DNA from: Marasmius tenuissimus
Taxonomy: Eukaryota > Basidiomycota > Agaricomycetes > Agaricales > Marasmiaceae
NCBI GenBank assembly: GCA_029532415.1
Contig: JAQOTA010000069.1
Span: forward strand, 558,001-622,000
Direction of reading: 5' to 3'
DNA length: 64,000 nt
Shown here: one piece after another, positions 44,563 to 56,426 of the stretch
How positions within the stretch are numbered: position 1 is the stretch's first letter
Layout: every line of letters starts with the position of its first letter
Translations under genes and position numbers: made by a program
The notes under the pieces: generated by a model
Told to the model about the DNA's origin: nothing
Database searches by the model: none
Seen by the model: only the letters and a program-made list of their open reading frames with translations

Positions 44563-45279
44563 AGGAACAATTTACTCGTGTTGTGGAAGATAGTACGTTT
44601 CTCGTTACGGTATGACGACGACCCTCTTGTATGCTACGATACATCCGCACCTACCCCGCCCTTGTGATAGATTCCCTTGTTCCGTAGTACGCACTTAGTA
44701 TACCTGGTCTTGCATCACAGACTTTTGTTTCTCTCTATCTGGACCACTTTAGCTTACGGTTAAGAAAGGGACTGTAATGAACTTTTTTCGCCATCGGAAT
44801 CGTACCGGCGTGAGCGTGGGCGTATATTCATTTACCAAGTTTCAACGTCTGCCAAGCACACTCGGCGTGTCAGGAATTGAAAGAAGCAAAACGAGTTTAA
44901 TGTCGATACTTTTGAATGGTCGAGAGGGGCCGCTCAAACCCCTAATGTAACCTTGTCGTTTGTTGAACCGATGAGGATGAATCGTTCAGACGTGGCGGAG
45001 AAGGAGAAGTCTAGTCAACCTGCGGTGGTCCTAGCATTTCGGAACTGCAGGGTTCCGTAGCGTTGAAAGAAAGGCACCAAAAAGCACTCGATCTTGATTC
45101 CCGTGGGTTTTTACATACTACAAACGCGTGTGCTGCTCGAAAATGTCCAAGAACGTTCTGTCCAATTCGACCCAAGCAGATGAGAAAACGAGTTGGGCCG
45201 CCTCGTCCAACTACGCGACAACCGTTCACCCCCACTGAATCGAACGAGAAGAGTTCCCCGGGGTGTGAGGGGAGGGCGT
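44563..45279. other. Intergenic region between convergent glycoprotein and hydrophobin 1 genes
   Basis: No gene recognised. From about 45060 onward the sequence belongs to the hydrophobin duplication unit. Confidence 0.45.
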
Positions 45280-46220
45280 TTAGAGGCTGACGGGGATACA
45301 GCCGATAGAGATGAGGGTGCCTGCAGGACGGAATTATCAGACGACGATGTTCAAGGAGAGAAGAGTAAGGAATAGGGTTTACCCTTGGAGTTGTTCTCGC
45401 AGCAGACAGGGTGGGCATTGCTGGATCGGAAGGAATGGGTCAGTATACCTATCCAGGACGAAGAAATTCAATGAAGTTTACCATCCTCCATTGCCACCAC
45501 CGATGACGGTGATGGGGCTGCATTGCAAACCAACGAGGACGTTGACGTCCTGAATGACGATGCCCAAAAGGCCGAGGATACCGGCGGTGGTGGGATCACT
45601 GGCCTTGGTGACACTGTTGCAGCACTGGATTGGGCCAGTGTTGCAGTTGCCACCTCCACCTGGAGTGGGTGTGGCGACCGCAAGAGTAGCGAGAGTAGCG
45701 AGGGTGAAGAGCTTGAACTGCATTGCGAGGGGAGAGGTGCTTGAACAGACGACTGCTGGAGTGTTCGAGTGAAGAATCAAGCTACTGTCTGGCACCCTTT
45801 TATACGTTTTGTGTCACGAAAACATCGGCATTATGCGCACCGTAAGGTCCCCGAAAGTCCCATAATTTTCTAACATTGGACGTCTCATCCTGTCAAACAT
45901 CATATCGGGAGAGCTGTGGTTTTGACGGTGAGAACGGCGGGGCTCGAATGGTCTTTGCAGGAGAGTGTGGGACAGGTTCTGAACAAGGGCACACACTGAT
46001 GTTAGTGACAGATGCTGTGGCTGAAAGTATAGGGTTTGCAATTTTTTTGACATCAATCTCGTACGTTACCTTACCTTCCGATGCTATTTGATCCCGTCAC
46101 AGGAGACAGTGATATTCGGAAGTCTGATCGTCTTGAGCGGGTTGGTTGATTGATCCTACAGCCCGGACGCGAAGAAAGACGCGTCCAACACGCGTCCGTC
46201 CAGGAGTCAGTGGTAGACTC
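45060..46220. repeat. Tandem duplication unit containing hydrophobin 1
   Basis: Aligns with about 47020-48150 across the 3' flank (GAGTTCCCCGGGGTGTGAGG in both), the gene and about 500 bp of promoter (GTGATATTCGGAAGTCTGAT and GCCCGGACGCGAAGAAAGAC in both). Confidence 0.85.
45280..45723 (-). CDS. Class I hydrophobin 1
   Basis: Secreted amphipathic surface protein that self-assembles at air-water interfaces and coats hyphae or spores. The signal peptide is [17 protein letters not shown]. The eight-cysteine pattern is complete after splicing: [27 protein letters not shown] formed across intron 1, HPVCCEN and SIGCIPVSL. Two introns, one splitting the fifth cysteine codon and one after NNSKG. A TATAAAAG box lies about 75 bp upstream at 45797-45804. 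The stop is TAA at 45280-45282. Intact and near-identical in design to hydrophobin 2. Confidence 0.94.
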
Positions 46221-47019
46221 CGACTAGACCCTTTTGGACGTAAATACCACGTGACTCCATCCTTTCCCAACGCTGAAGTCTAGCCTGGCTAGCCATCTGT
46301 AAACTGTGCTCGAACGCTCACCGTGTGCTGGGTGCCGTTTAGGATGCATGATGACAGGCATTCAGCGTTCTTTCATACCCTCCATTGACTCACTGGTGCC
46401 AAATGCTCCCCGTATCCACACAATATCCACAGCTTCGACCTGTCTCCAGTTAGAAGACCACTCTTTGGTCCTCCCTCTACCCCTACCAGTTATCCTATCG
46501 ATTACACCAGTCTATTCACCATCCTCGCCCGCCCGCCAAAATCACCGGCTACCGACCTCGTACCAGCAATGGTGAATTTTAGTATGTTCAAAGGTCTTTA
46601 AATGGTCGGTTGGCTTTTACTAAGTATACGCAAATACGAGGCTCGAGCGTCGAAATACCCTGAATTGTCGCTTGGGAGGTTATCTAATATCTTTGCTGCA
46701 AGTGTTTTGCCTTCCATCGGTCATCTGTCGGAATAGACATGGGGCTTCAACCAATTTGGATTTTGCTCATACAGTTTGGAATTCCGCAGGAGTCTGGATA
46801 GCTGCGATGGGCATGATTTCGAACGTTCGGAATTGAACTCGCGTATTCATTGGAACAATATTTGGTCCCTGTGGCCAGGCTATCTGTTGGTGGTACTGAC
46901 ATCATTATCCTTTATAGAAAGCTCAAAGACCGACTGGGCGGTCGAAAGCCCGGAGGCAGTCAGTACTTCAGTTATGGGCCACGACGTCATTACATTGTCC
47001 AGGCCGTACCATTATAGAG
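46221..47019. other. Spacer between hydrophobin duplication units
   Basis: No gene recognised on either strand. Confidence 0.45.
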
Positions 47020-48150
47020 TAGCACCAAAGAGCATTCGATCTGGATTTTCATGGGCTTACATACTACAAACGCGCGTACTACTCAAAAAAGTCCAAGAAA
47101 GTCCTGTCCAATTCGACCCATGCAGATGAGAAAAACGAGTTGGGTCGCCTCGTCGAACTGCGCGACGACCGTTCACCCCCACTGAGTCGAACGAGAAGAG
47201 TTCCCCGGGGTGTGAGGGGAGAGCGTTTAGAGGGTGACGGGGACACAGCCGATGGAGATGACGCCACCTGTAGGATGGAATTGTTAGTCGACGATGTAAA
47301 ACCAAGGAAGAGGAGAATAAGCAGTGAAGTTTACCGTGAGAGTTGTCTGAGCAGCAGACGGGATTGGCAGAGCTGGATTGAAGGGTTGGGTCAGTATACC
47401 CGTCCAGGACGAAGAGATTGAATAGAACTTACCATCCTCCACCGCCAGCACCGATGACGGTGACGGGGCTGCAGGTCAAACCGACGGCGACGTTGAGGTC
47501 CTGAAGGACGATGCCCAACAAGGCGAGGACACCAGCGGCGGCGGGATCCTGAGCATCGGTGACGGTGTTGCAGCACTGGACTGGGCCAGTGTTGCAGTTG
47601 CCACCTTCACCTGGAGTGGGTGTGGCGACCGCAAGAGTAGCGAGAGTAGCGAGGGTGAAGAGCTTGAACTGCATTGTGATGGGAGAGATGCTTGAACAGA
47701 CGACTGCTGGAGTGTTCGAGTGAAGAATCAAGCTGCTTTCTGGCACCCTTTTATACGTTTTGCGTCACGAAAACATCGGCATTCCGCGCACCGTAAGTCC
47801 CATAATTTTCTAACATTAGATGTTTCATCCTGTCAACCATCATGTCGGAGTGGAGCTGTGGCTTTGACGGTGAGAACGGCGGGGTTCGAATGGTCCTTGC
47901 AGGAGTGTGTGTGAACAAGGGCACACTGATGTTAGTGACGGATGCTGTGTGGCTGAAAGTATAGGGTTTGCATTTTTTGACGTGAACCTCGTACGTTACA
48001 CTACCTTCTAGTGCTATTTTTGGTCCCGTTCCGTGAAACAGTGATATTCGGAAGTCTGATTGTCTTGAGCGGGTTGGTTTGATTGATCCTACAGCCCGGA
48101 CGCGAAGAAAGACGCGTCCAACACCCGACCCGTCCAGGAGTCAGTAGACT
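47020..48150. repeat. Tandem duplication unit containing hydrophobin 2
   Basis: Partner of 45060-46220 in the same orientation. Confidence 0.85.
47227..47674 (-). CDS. Class I hydrophobin 2
   Basis: Same signal peptide as hydrophobin 1 ([17 protein letters not shown]). Eight cysteines: [27 protein letters not shown] across intron 1, NPVCCSD and SIGCVPVTL. Intron positions match those of hydrophobin 1. Coding differences are mostly conservative ([26 protein letters not shown]). TATAAAAG lies at about 75 bp upstream. The stop is TAA at 47227-47229. A recent tandem duplicate, intact. Confidence 0.94.
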
Positions 48151-50188
48151 GGACACGAAAGATTCCTTCCAGGCTTGCTTTGGCTGAGACTTTACTTACC
48201 ACAATGAACGTAAGACTGCGCGTTTGGAACCTGCAACATGCGGCTCTAAGTGGGGTATTACTTGCTTTATGAGCAGAAAGAACCGTGACTCATGATGTTG
48301 AACTCTGATGGAGAAGAAACGTCTATTTTGGGTGGGTTGCGCCAAGTTTGAACACGTTTTCATTGACAAAAATGACTCTGTGGCGCGGGACGGCGTTGTT
48401 TCAGCGTTGTTCGACTGTCATAGGAAGTCGAACGATGTCCTCTTACCATTTGTGCGATATTTGGATGACATGTCCAACATGATTCCCTTACTATCTCCGC
48501 AGAACGACGTAGAGAACGCGTAATAGATTGGGAGCCCGTCCAGTGAAATGACCAGGGCTGTAGAATGACACAACCAAGCGACGCGGGCGGGCCATTACAG
48601 CGTTTCGATTCCAGAAACACGCAAGGAAATGTGTATGTATAGTCGGTCCTTTTTGGTGAAATGAAGGACCCATGAAAACCGCGATCGAAAGCATGCTGCA
48701 CGTCAGGTACAGAGTGGAGAAGGGTTCGGTGGTCGTTTGATCCCAAGAGACGGACAAAAATAGAGAACACCAACTTGAGCCATTGGCTAGGAACGAAACA
48801 TGAAGGTGACGCTGATAATTGAATTTGGAGCAGAATCCTGGCGATGGTCAGGACAAGTCGGGAGTCCGTGGACGTAGTTGCACACGAGCTTAACTTTCCC
48901 TGCAGAGGTGCAATATTAGTTTTGATTAAATTTTTCCTGTCGGCTTGAACCGTTCGCCCGATTCAACGGTTCCACTGTCAGATCGAATAGAAGAAGAAAA
49001 CACAAGGGACATCGGAAATACGCAAAGCACAGTCATTCACAAGCGCAAATGAGCGGAGTTGGACAATGACAAGGATGGAGGTGGGGAGCGAAGAAGAACC
49101 AATCTGAACCTCATGTCATAGTGTCGTAGTTGCGCAACAGCTTGAGTAGTTTTTGAGGCGTTTTTCCGACACTGAGCTCTCTTCCTGAACGAGAGGATGG
49201 CAGTCTAACTTCTGGAGGTCGCCTCCAGTGTGCTGAAGTCGATCGCATCCGAGAACAGGGTTTAGTGCGGTTGATCGCTCTGAGAATTTCCAAGAGTAAA
49301 CAAATCACCCGCCTCAAGGTGAGTGGTAACTTGTTCTCCTTTCGACTGTCCTGTTCGCTGACCTGGGTAAACCAGATCCATCTCTCCTTCAGCCAGGATT
49401 ATCAGTTACGTCGATGAGCACTTGGAAGATGTTCCCCTTCCTGTCAGACAAGGAGCGTCGGTACTGCCTACTAAGTCGATCTTGCGCGCAGATTGACACA
49501 GGGTGCCAAATCGTCTTTGCTCCCCGCACCCTAGCGTTCTTGAGCTTGGCCCCTGATACCGGCGGTCGGTTACCACCCAAAGTTGACGATCTTCCCGCTG
49601 AAGCCTCAAATGCTAGTTCATCATGACTTGATTTGTTGATGACTGTGCTTTATGTCAACTGGTGGGTTCTCCCGCAGCGTCAATCATAAAAATCATAAAG
49701 AACGAGTAATTACGCACCTGGGGCCCAAAATTCACAACCACGTCCACATCTCTTTTTGGCACGAAATCTGAATGTACAAAGACTAGGGAATTGGGCGACG
49801 ATGAGTAATTCCAAGAGTTAAGTAGGAGGACTTCGTGGTCGAAAAGAAAGAGCAGCGGCAGGGGCCATGGCCACTCCGCCTCTTGAATCTTAGTTAACAC
49901 TACGCGTCACCGATGATGAGACATCATGAAGTCGGGATCCGAAAAAGTGGGCTACGCGGTCTTCATGACTTCGGGAGGTCCTGAAGTTGGCAATGGAAGA
50001 GGTTGACTTTGGCCCAAATTAAGTGACTCAGTCTCCCGGTCCGGCCCTTAGCCGGCTCTAGAGCACGTCGCACGACGCACACATGCTGAACAGCTTGACT
50101 CCGACTACCATAAGTTGGGTTTTTCTTCATCACTCTTTTACAATTCAGACGATACGAAAACCACTGCAACCAGTTCTATGTCGTATTA
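48151..50188. other. Long intergenic region without recognised genes
   Basis: About 2 kb. Overlapping open frames at 48308-48523 (plus) and 48360-48773 (minus), and at 49389-49626, show no family motif or splice support. Confidence 0.45.
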
Positions 50189-51373
50189 TCATACTTGCTC
50201 GACAAGCTTAGGTAGAGCATCGTCATTCCATGGCGAACAATCCGTTTCGCTGAGTACCAATTCCAACGGCACTTCATCAAGCTTGAGGCAGTCTTCATTG
50301 CCGCAGGACTCTCCTCTCTCAGCGTAGAACTCTTGTGCCTCCTCTTCATCCCAGGAGAACTTTATACGGAGCTTTCCTCGCTTACTCTCGGCGACCCAGC
50401 CTGGTTTTCCTTCGGGATCGTTGAATCTCCCCATCTGCAACAATACATCAGCCAGAGAACTTATTCGGTCGAATCCTCCCGTACCCTGTCTTGGAGATAG
50501 AACGGGTCCGTAGACCAAATTTGTCCGCTTCCATCACAACTATCAGTGGAACGACACACACGGAACGGGATGCCTTGGAACAGCCCGTCGGGCGTGTAAA
50601 TGGAATTTTCGCGGTTTGAACCTATTGGTGTACCGTCTGCCAAGGACAGCGTATAGCAGGTCCCATAATTGATCCCCAGAGGTGTATCTGCGCTGGTACT
50701 TGCCAGGCTCGCCTTTTTGGCGACCTTGTCCTGCCAGTCGGCGGTATCGACCGCCTCTTCGTCGTCACCGGGATCGGATGCTACTTTGGAATGGCAGCCG
50801 CAGCTCGAAGTTGGTGGCTTTTCGACACATCGACCGTCGACCATGACCGTTTCTAGAGGACAACAACCCCCTTCGCCTGTCGAGATATCGCCGCTCCAGT
50901 GGTGTCCCGGAGCACAACACTGGGAAGAGATGATTGAGGTGAACCGTGAGTCCTTATGTTTGGACTGAAGTAACATTTGACTTACAAATCCTAGTTTTGC
51001 CTCCTCGTCCTGCCACGTTACAGAGCCATCTTTTTGGCAACAGTGCGCTTCTCGCGTTTCCTGTCCAGCAAAACAATTGTCAGCTTCCCCCGATGAGCAA
51101 GTGGAACGACAAAAGCGACTCTACTGGATGGTAATGCAAAGTCTCGAGCGGCCCGCACTCGAGATTCGATACCTCTCGGACGCAAGTCTCGCTCTTGACG
51201 CGCTTCTTTCCCGATGGTGTTCTTTCAAATGTCTTCACGGTCTTCCACCCATCAACTGGCTGTCCTACCCGTCGAGCAGCGGCCTCGCAAGAGATAGCTG
51301 CTTCTTGGGCATAGACAGCATTCAGCAGAAGGAGAAGAGCTGAAAAGGAGCGGATTTGGAGGCTGAGGAGCAT
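50189..51373 (-). CDS. Secreted cysteine-rich protein, agaricomycete family of unknown function, paralog L
   Basis: Signal peptide MLLSLQIRSFSALLLLLNAV. Exon 2 reads NCFAGQETREAHCCQKDGSV and WQDEEAKLGF. Exon 3 starts CCAPGHHWSGDISTGEGGCC and has VDGRCVEKP, then YGTCYTLSLADGTPIGSNRE, VCRSTDSC and DPFYLQDR. The last exon starts MGRFNDPEGKPGW and ends LPKLVEQV at TGA 50189-50191. The order of Cys-Cys pairs, the CYxLxLxxGxxxG block and FYLQD is shared with the gene at 52010-53255 on the other strand, so the two are paralogs. No enzyme motif is visible. Secretion is inferred from the leader. Introns are at about 50464-50515 and 50942-50985, with one more near 51100. Confidence 0.75.
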
Positions 51374-52009
51374 GATGTGAAGGTATTGGACAGACTCTCA
51401 AACTCTGCAATCTTTTATTCCGGAGAGCTTTCTAGTTCTCGATGCAGGACCAGTCACGCTGTCCGCCATGATCCATTCATACTCCGCGGTCGGATTGTCA
51501 TTTCGCTCACTGACATACGTTTCTTTCGTTGTCATTCCACCCATTACGGTCATGATGTTGATGGGCGTCTCGTTCAGCCTTGGCCATCCCTAGCTCCCTG
51601 TGACCTGTTTGGGGTCACGTCTTGAGCCTGTGTATTTGCCTATACTATGGACACTCACAACCCGTGTTACTCGCCGTCCGTCATTGAATAGATTAAAAAA
51701 TTCGTCTCCAGCATCTCTCTCCCTCATTTTAACTTGATGGTCTCGGTGGAAGGAAATTCAATGATTGCGACATCTCGAATCGTTTTTTGACTCGCATTCG
51801 AGAGAAATTCAAGCACGCGCGTCAAAACTGAAAGTTACAGTTTTCAATATCGCATGCGTTCCATCAGTCTCAGCCTAGTGGTTCTCTGCGAGCATGGAAT
51901 ATGTCGTCCGCTCACATCTGGGCTATAAAGGTTGGACTTCGGTGGCGACATATCATCATCCACTCCCTTCTTACCTTTCCGAGTTAGAAGATTAGAAACC
52001 CTCCATCAT
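51374..52009. promoter_or_regulatory. Region between divergent paralogs L and R
   Basis: Shared 5' region of the divergent cysteine-rich secreted pair, 636 bp. No other gene seen. CTATAAAG occurs at 51925-51932, about 80 bp before the start of paralog R. Confidence 0.5.
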
Positions 52010-53255
52010 ATGTTTACGATGAAAGCATTCCTCTCCGCGCTCCTTCTCGTCCCCTTCCTCTTTGCAGTAGCCCAAGATGAAGACGCTTGCCCACCCGGAT
52101 TCGAAAAGTACATCGACGAAGACACTGGGGAGGAGTTTTGTCGTAGAATCACTGATGTTTGTCCGATCGGCGAAAAACCCTATTTCGATAAAGTTGGTAT
52201 CAAGCAGTTCTCCTCCGTCCACCCTGCTGACTTCGGTCCTACAGGCAAGCAACGCCCATCTTTGCTGCAGGGCGGACAGCCAAGTCGTCATCTACGATGA
52301 GAAGACTAATGAGGGTGTTGTAGGTCTTTTTCCGTTCTTGCGCTTCTTTTCTCCATACCGATATCTTTGTACAGTGCTGTGGTCCCAACCAAGCGTACGC
52401 TGGCACCCCGCCCAACGGAAAGTGTTGTCCGAAAGGCCAGATCTTCGAGATGGCAACTGTGTTCCAGCTCCTCCGCCTTCTGGCTGTCAGGGATGTCCCG
52501 CCCAACCTCCCGGTGCTTGCCAGTTGAAGGCTGCTTGTGGCGATATCGTTAACAATGGTTTGGAATTCGGCAAATGCTATCAAATCCTCCTGCCCAACGG
52601 CAGACAACTCGGTCGTGGTACTAGCCCGTCGACCATTGACACATATACTCAGGACGGATACATCCAGTACGTCGACTACTACCATCTGCATAATTCGGGT
52701 AATCACAACCTCCCTCAGAAATATTCCGTACAAGGTTTGCAAGACTACAGACGACTGCGGAACTGGAGCTGTGAAAGCTAGCGATAACTTCTTCATGCAA
52801 GATTTGATTGGACCGTCCGCCGGTTCAGCCGCGTTTGGCTGGGTGCGTTTGAGATATCATTTTTCGATTCCCTGTTAATATACTTAACGTCTCCCTGGAC
52901 GGGATTGGTGCTAAATCAGATGGTGAGTTCCCCTCTTTTGTTGGTAATCGTGAGTTCCTCATCTCGTTGCAGGGCTCCGAACTTGGCGGCTCCCACATGA
53001 CAATCACCGCCGACCCCAAGAAAGCTGGTACATTCAACGGAAAGACCTCTTGTTCTTCTTGCAAGTGCGTCGTTCAGCTCACGAGTCTGGGTTACGCCTG
53101 CCCCTTCGACAACCCTGGTGTCACTTTCGTGCGTGCTTCCTTCCCCTTCTCCCAGTTCACTCAGCTCATAACTATGGGTCCAGTGGCCCAACCCCAAGGT
53201 CACCTTGAAGTTGCAATTCTTGGAAATTCCTTGCAGCGGAAAGTTCAACTTCTAA
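52010..53255 (+). CDS. Secreted cysteine-rich protein, paralog R, with a 1-nt frameshift
   Basis: Signal peptide MFTMKAFLSALLLVPFLFAV. Blocks in order are ACPPGFEKYIDEDTGEEFC, HLCCRADSQVVIYDEKTN, CCGPNQAYAGTPPNGKCCPK, DGNCVPAPPPSGCQGC, FGKCYQILLPNGRQLG, IPYKVCKTTDDC, DNFFMQDLIGP, GSELGGSHMTITADPK, and FWPNPKVTLKLQFLEIPC ending at TAA. Between KGQIFE and DGNC (52447-52450) the frame slips by one base. Paralog L has an uninterrupted six-residue spacer there (LETVMV then DGRC), so one base is missing here. No GT-AG intron can bridge it. The rest is intact, so an assembly error is possible. Function unknown. Confidence 0.72.
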
Positions 53256-53507
53256 ATCGGGGAGTGGCCCGATGCCTCCAGCAAAAGCTGAAACTCCCTT
53301 TGGAACCTTCATCATCCAAATCTCTCGCCATCCGGTTTCCTTACCCATACAAAAATGTCTCTCGTTGTCCCATCCTCAATTAGATCGTTGAATATATATT
53401 GCATCCATTCCATTCAAATGCCTTCATCGCTTCGCTACTTGTTCGTGTCCCCCAAATTGATTTGTGGGGAGCCACAACGCATGATTGCGCGGTTGTTGAC
53501 TCGACAC

Positions 53508-54741
53508 TTATGGGTTGACCAAACGAAGTCCCCCATCAGTGTTGATGGTTGTCCCATTCGTGTACCCACTCATCGGGGAGCCCAAATATACGGCTGTAGA
53601 AGCCACCTCTTTTTCCCTACAGAAGGTGAAGCGGGGCCGCTCGTCAGTATGTCATACCATACAGGACGACCGGGCGAGGATGTCACCTTGCTGCCCTCTT
53701 TAGAGGGACTGGGTTTATAAGGCCCGGTAATGGTGTATTTGACACGCGACGATTCACGCTTTCTTCGTCGCCCGTGAGCTCAGAAGGGTATACGCCCATT
53801 GCGATGCAGTTGACGCGAATAGGAATTTCGTTCAAGGCAAACTCGGTTGCAAGATTGATCGTCAACTTCTCGAGACCTGCTTTGCTGGCAGGATAAGCGG
53901 GCTATGAGAGTTGAGTGTGCGTACGCGTGGTAGTCAGCTCATTCATCATTACGTTGGGGATGAAAACGGCTCGGAACGAGCTTGGACCTACGAGGCAATA
54001 TATAACTTTACTATTCGGGGTCCCCGCAGCACTTGATATGTTGATGACGCTGGAGGTGTCTGCTCCCGCACCGGCCTTGAGTAGATCCAGAAATCCCATG
54101 GTTATGAAGAATGGAGCGACTATGTTGACTTCGTAGACCTTTGCCCAATCGGCAAAATCGTACATTCTGAAGAGGGTCGAGTTGCTCCATACATCTGAGC
54201 TATTAGTATCTTGGGTTGTAGCGGAGGAAGCATAAGCGAGAGTGCTGTGATCAACGCTCTTGTCGAGGGGATAGAATGGACCCGTGATGGCCACACTGGA
54301 AAAAAGATACGATAAGTACTAGTAGATTTGGGTACGAGCCTTCTCCTACTTGTTCACGAGAATATGGAGCTTGCCGTGATTCTGTGCTATAAGCTTGGCA
54401 GCACCATCAATATCCTCTTTCTTAGTGACATCCATTCGCAGTCTGGTGTTCGTCAGCTCGAAATCTAGGGCAGTGTAAGCCGAACGTACGGTAGTATGTT
54501 CGCAAATTCTTTGTGGACTTCTTGCAGTTTCTCCTCTCTCCGGCCAGCGATGTAAACTGTTGCACCATTCGCAGCGAAACCTTTAGCTATCGCCAACCCG
54601 CTAAGATCAAGGTCAATGCTGGTGAAAGGATTGAAAACCGACTTAGGTAACTTACACACCGGTACCTCCGCCAGTTACTAGTGCAATTTTCCCCTCGAGG
54701 TCGGTCAAGGAAGACATCTTCAGATGGTCCAGATTCGACAT
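53508..54741 (-). CDS. Short-chain dehydrogenase/reductase (classical SDR)
   Basis: NAD(P)-dependent oxidoreductase with a Rossmann fold; its substrate is unknown. The N-terminal cofactor loop reads VTGGGTGVGLA after the first intron is removed (donor GTAAGT near 54655). YIAGRREEKL follows, with Arg residues that suggest NADPH. Then come LRMDVTKKEDI, HILVN, VYEVNIVAPFFITMGFLDLL and VINISSAAGTPN. The catalytic YPASK follows the next intron, and then TINLATEFALNEIPIRVNCI. The last exon, joined across an intron at about 53622-53686, gives TAVYLGSPMSGYTNGTTINT and DGGLRLVNP, the usual SDR end. Start chosen at 54741 (MSNLDHLKMSSL); 54717 is possible. Intact. Confidence 0.9.
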
Positions 54742-55490
54742 GATTTTCCGAGTTTCTCAAGTCCTGAGAGATATGTTGGTCGAGGTAGAGTTCCTTGCTC
54801 CATATTTAAAGTAACGGGGAGGTCCAGATGACCAGCACAAATTCGAGATTATGAAACCAAAGAAGCCTGCGCTCACACACTACTAACAGCGACCGAGGTC
54901 ACTTGCATCCACTCTGGGCGTCTTCAGATGGAAGTGGAGGCGGCCTAAGAAGCACGAGGAGAGTGGGTGCTGGTAGGAAACTTCCGGCAACCTGTGTGAG
55001 CTTGGCGGTTCGAAAGCAAGATGCATTTCAGCCAAAGCGCACATCCGGGGCAGTCTCCCCCAGGCACAAGTACTTACTCTCGAGTCTCACGACTGCGGGT
55101 ACTCGCGGGTAAGTTCAATATCCGGGGCTTGACATGTGGCGAGAACTGATTTTGTAGTATTTATAGACTCGAGCATTCACTTTGCCGTCTGCCCGTACCT
55201 CGCTGGCGCCGAGGTATGAGAATGGTGAAGCGAATGGTTTCGAGTCTAGTACAGTGGTCTTCAGGACGGTATCGTTCAGTGGTGGCGAGCGAGACTCAAT
55301 ACGATATGGGCCATAATATTTGCATTCAGGACTACAGGGAAAGTATCTACTTGAGTACAGATAGTAGGTAATGATACAGCACTGGACTGGGAATACTGGT
55401 AACTAGAATGAGATAGAAGTCGTAGGGAATCCGAACGGCAAACGGATCGTCGATGGAATGATAACGTGAAAAATCATGAATCGGATAATC
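54742..55490. other. Intergenic region between SDR and hypothetical gene
   Basis: Promoter side of the SDR and 3' side of the next minus-strand gene. Nothing else seen. Confidence 0.45.
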
Positions 55491-56426
55491 TCAGAAACGG
55501 GGAACACACTCCAGGATTCGATCTCCTCTCTCCCTCTCGACGGCCTCCAACCAGGTCAGAGTATATCCTTCAACACTTCGAACAGCACTGTCCAGAGCTT
55601 CCTCCCCCAAAACCTGGAGCGCCTTCTCTTGAGAAAACATGCGCTTCGTCTCGATGAGCTCCTCTTGTTGCTCCGGTGTTAGGGAAACCACCGGCAGACT
55701 CAAAGGACACGGAATCGTCAAATGCGTGGAGGAGGATGGTGCGAAGAAAGCCTCCAGAAGGGGCGTGTGAGGCTGTGGTCTTGACCTAGGTACCTGAGGA
55801 CCCACAACAAGCTCCATCTCCTCCGCGCGTGCCCAGGTGCTTCTTCGCACTCGAGTTTTGGTGACCATGATCGTGTTCGTCGTGGTTTTCAGCATGAAGG
55901 AGGCTGGGGCGACGACAACAACGACTAACACGTGCTTCAAGACCGCCATGAGCATCTTTTTTGTACGAACGCGAACCAATCGGGTCGTAGGTCCCAGACG
56001 AAGGTAGGGTTTCTTGTGTCCGAAACGGTGGGCGTTCCGCCTCGGGCTACCAGGAGGAGAGCTTGGGGAACGCGCTGAACGAGCATCGTCGTGCCCCGGC
56101 TGGCCTCCAATGCCACGTATCAGCCCGCGGGACAGGCGCGACGTTAAGGCACTCGTGCGAGAGTAGACAGAGGAGCGGGTTCTGGACGTGATTGACTGTG
56201 CGAGAGATGGATGAAGCTGGGGATTGGAGAGGGAAGGTTCGCGATCGACAAAACGCGAAGGAGAAGGTAGAGCGAACGTGTATTCCGGGACCAAAACGCC
56301 AGGTTGATTGAAACTGGCGACAGTTCCAGATCGGTCCCTGTAGTCAGTGGGCGGAAATATGACTGTGGTGGTAGAGACTGTAGGAACGTCGGAGGAGATG
56401 GACGAGGTGTCGGATACAGAAGTCAT
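55491..56426 (-). CDS. Hypothetical protein, 311 residues, single exon
   Basis: I do not recognise a family. The N-terminal 130 residues are rich in Ser, Thr, Pro and Arg and look disordered. A segment with two Arg/Lys clusters surrounds a hydrophobic stretch (AVLKHVLVVVVVAPASFML) that could be one membrane helix. The C-terminal 90 residues look folded or helical (SLTPEQQEELIETKRMFSQE, then GYTLTWLEAVERERGD). A single open frame of this length with a clear ATG suggests a real gene. An intron might remove part of the middle. Function cannot be inferred. Confidence 0.55.
   Translation of the reverse strand: MTSVSDTSSISSDVPTVSTTTVIFPPTDYRDRSGTVASFNQPGVLVPEYTFALPSPSRFVDREPSLSNPQLHPSLAQSITSRTRSSVYSRTSALTSRLSRGLIRGIGGQPGHDDARSARSPSSPPGSPRRNAHRFGHKKPYLRLGPTTRLVRVRTKKMLMAVLKHVLVVVVVAPASFMLKTTTNTIMVTKTRVRRSTWARAEEMELVVGPQVPRSRPQPHTPLLEAFFAPSSSTHLTIPCPLSLPVVSLTPEQQEELIETKRMFSQEKALQVLGEEALDSAVRSVEGYTLTWLEAVERERGDRILECVPRF

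Noticed and set aside
44023..44650. Minus-strand frames opposite the glycoprotein 3' exon
   Set aside because: Gly/Arg-rich mirror of the Ser/Pro-rich tail, with no motif.
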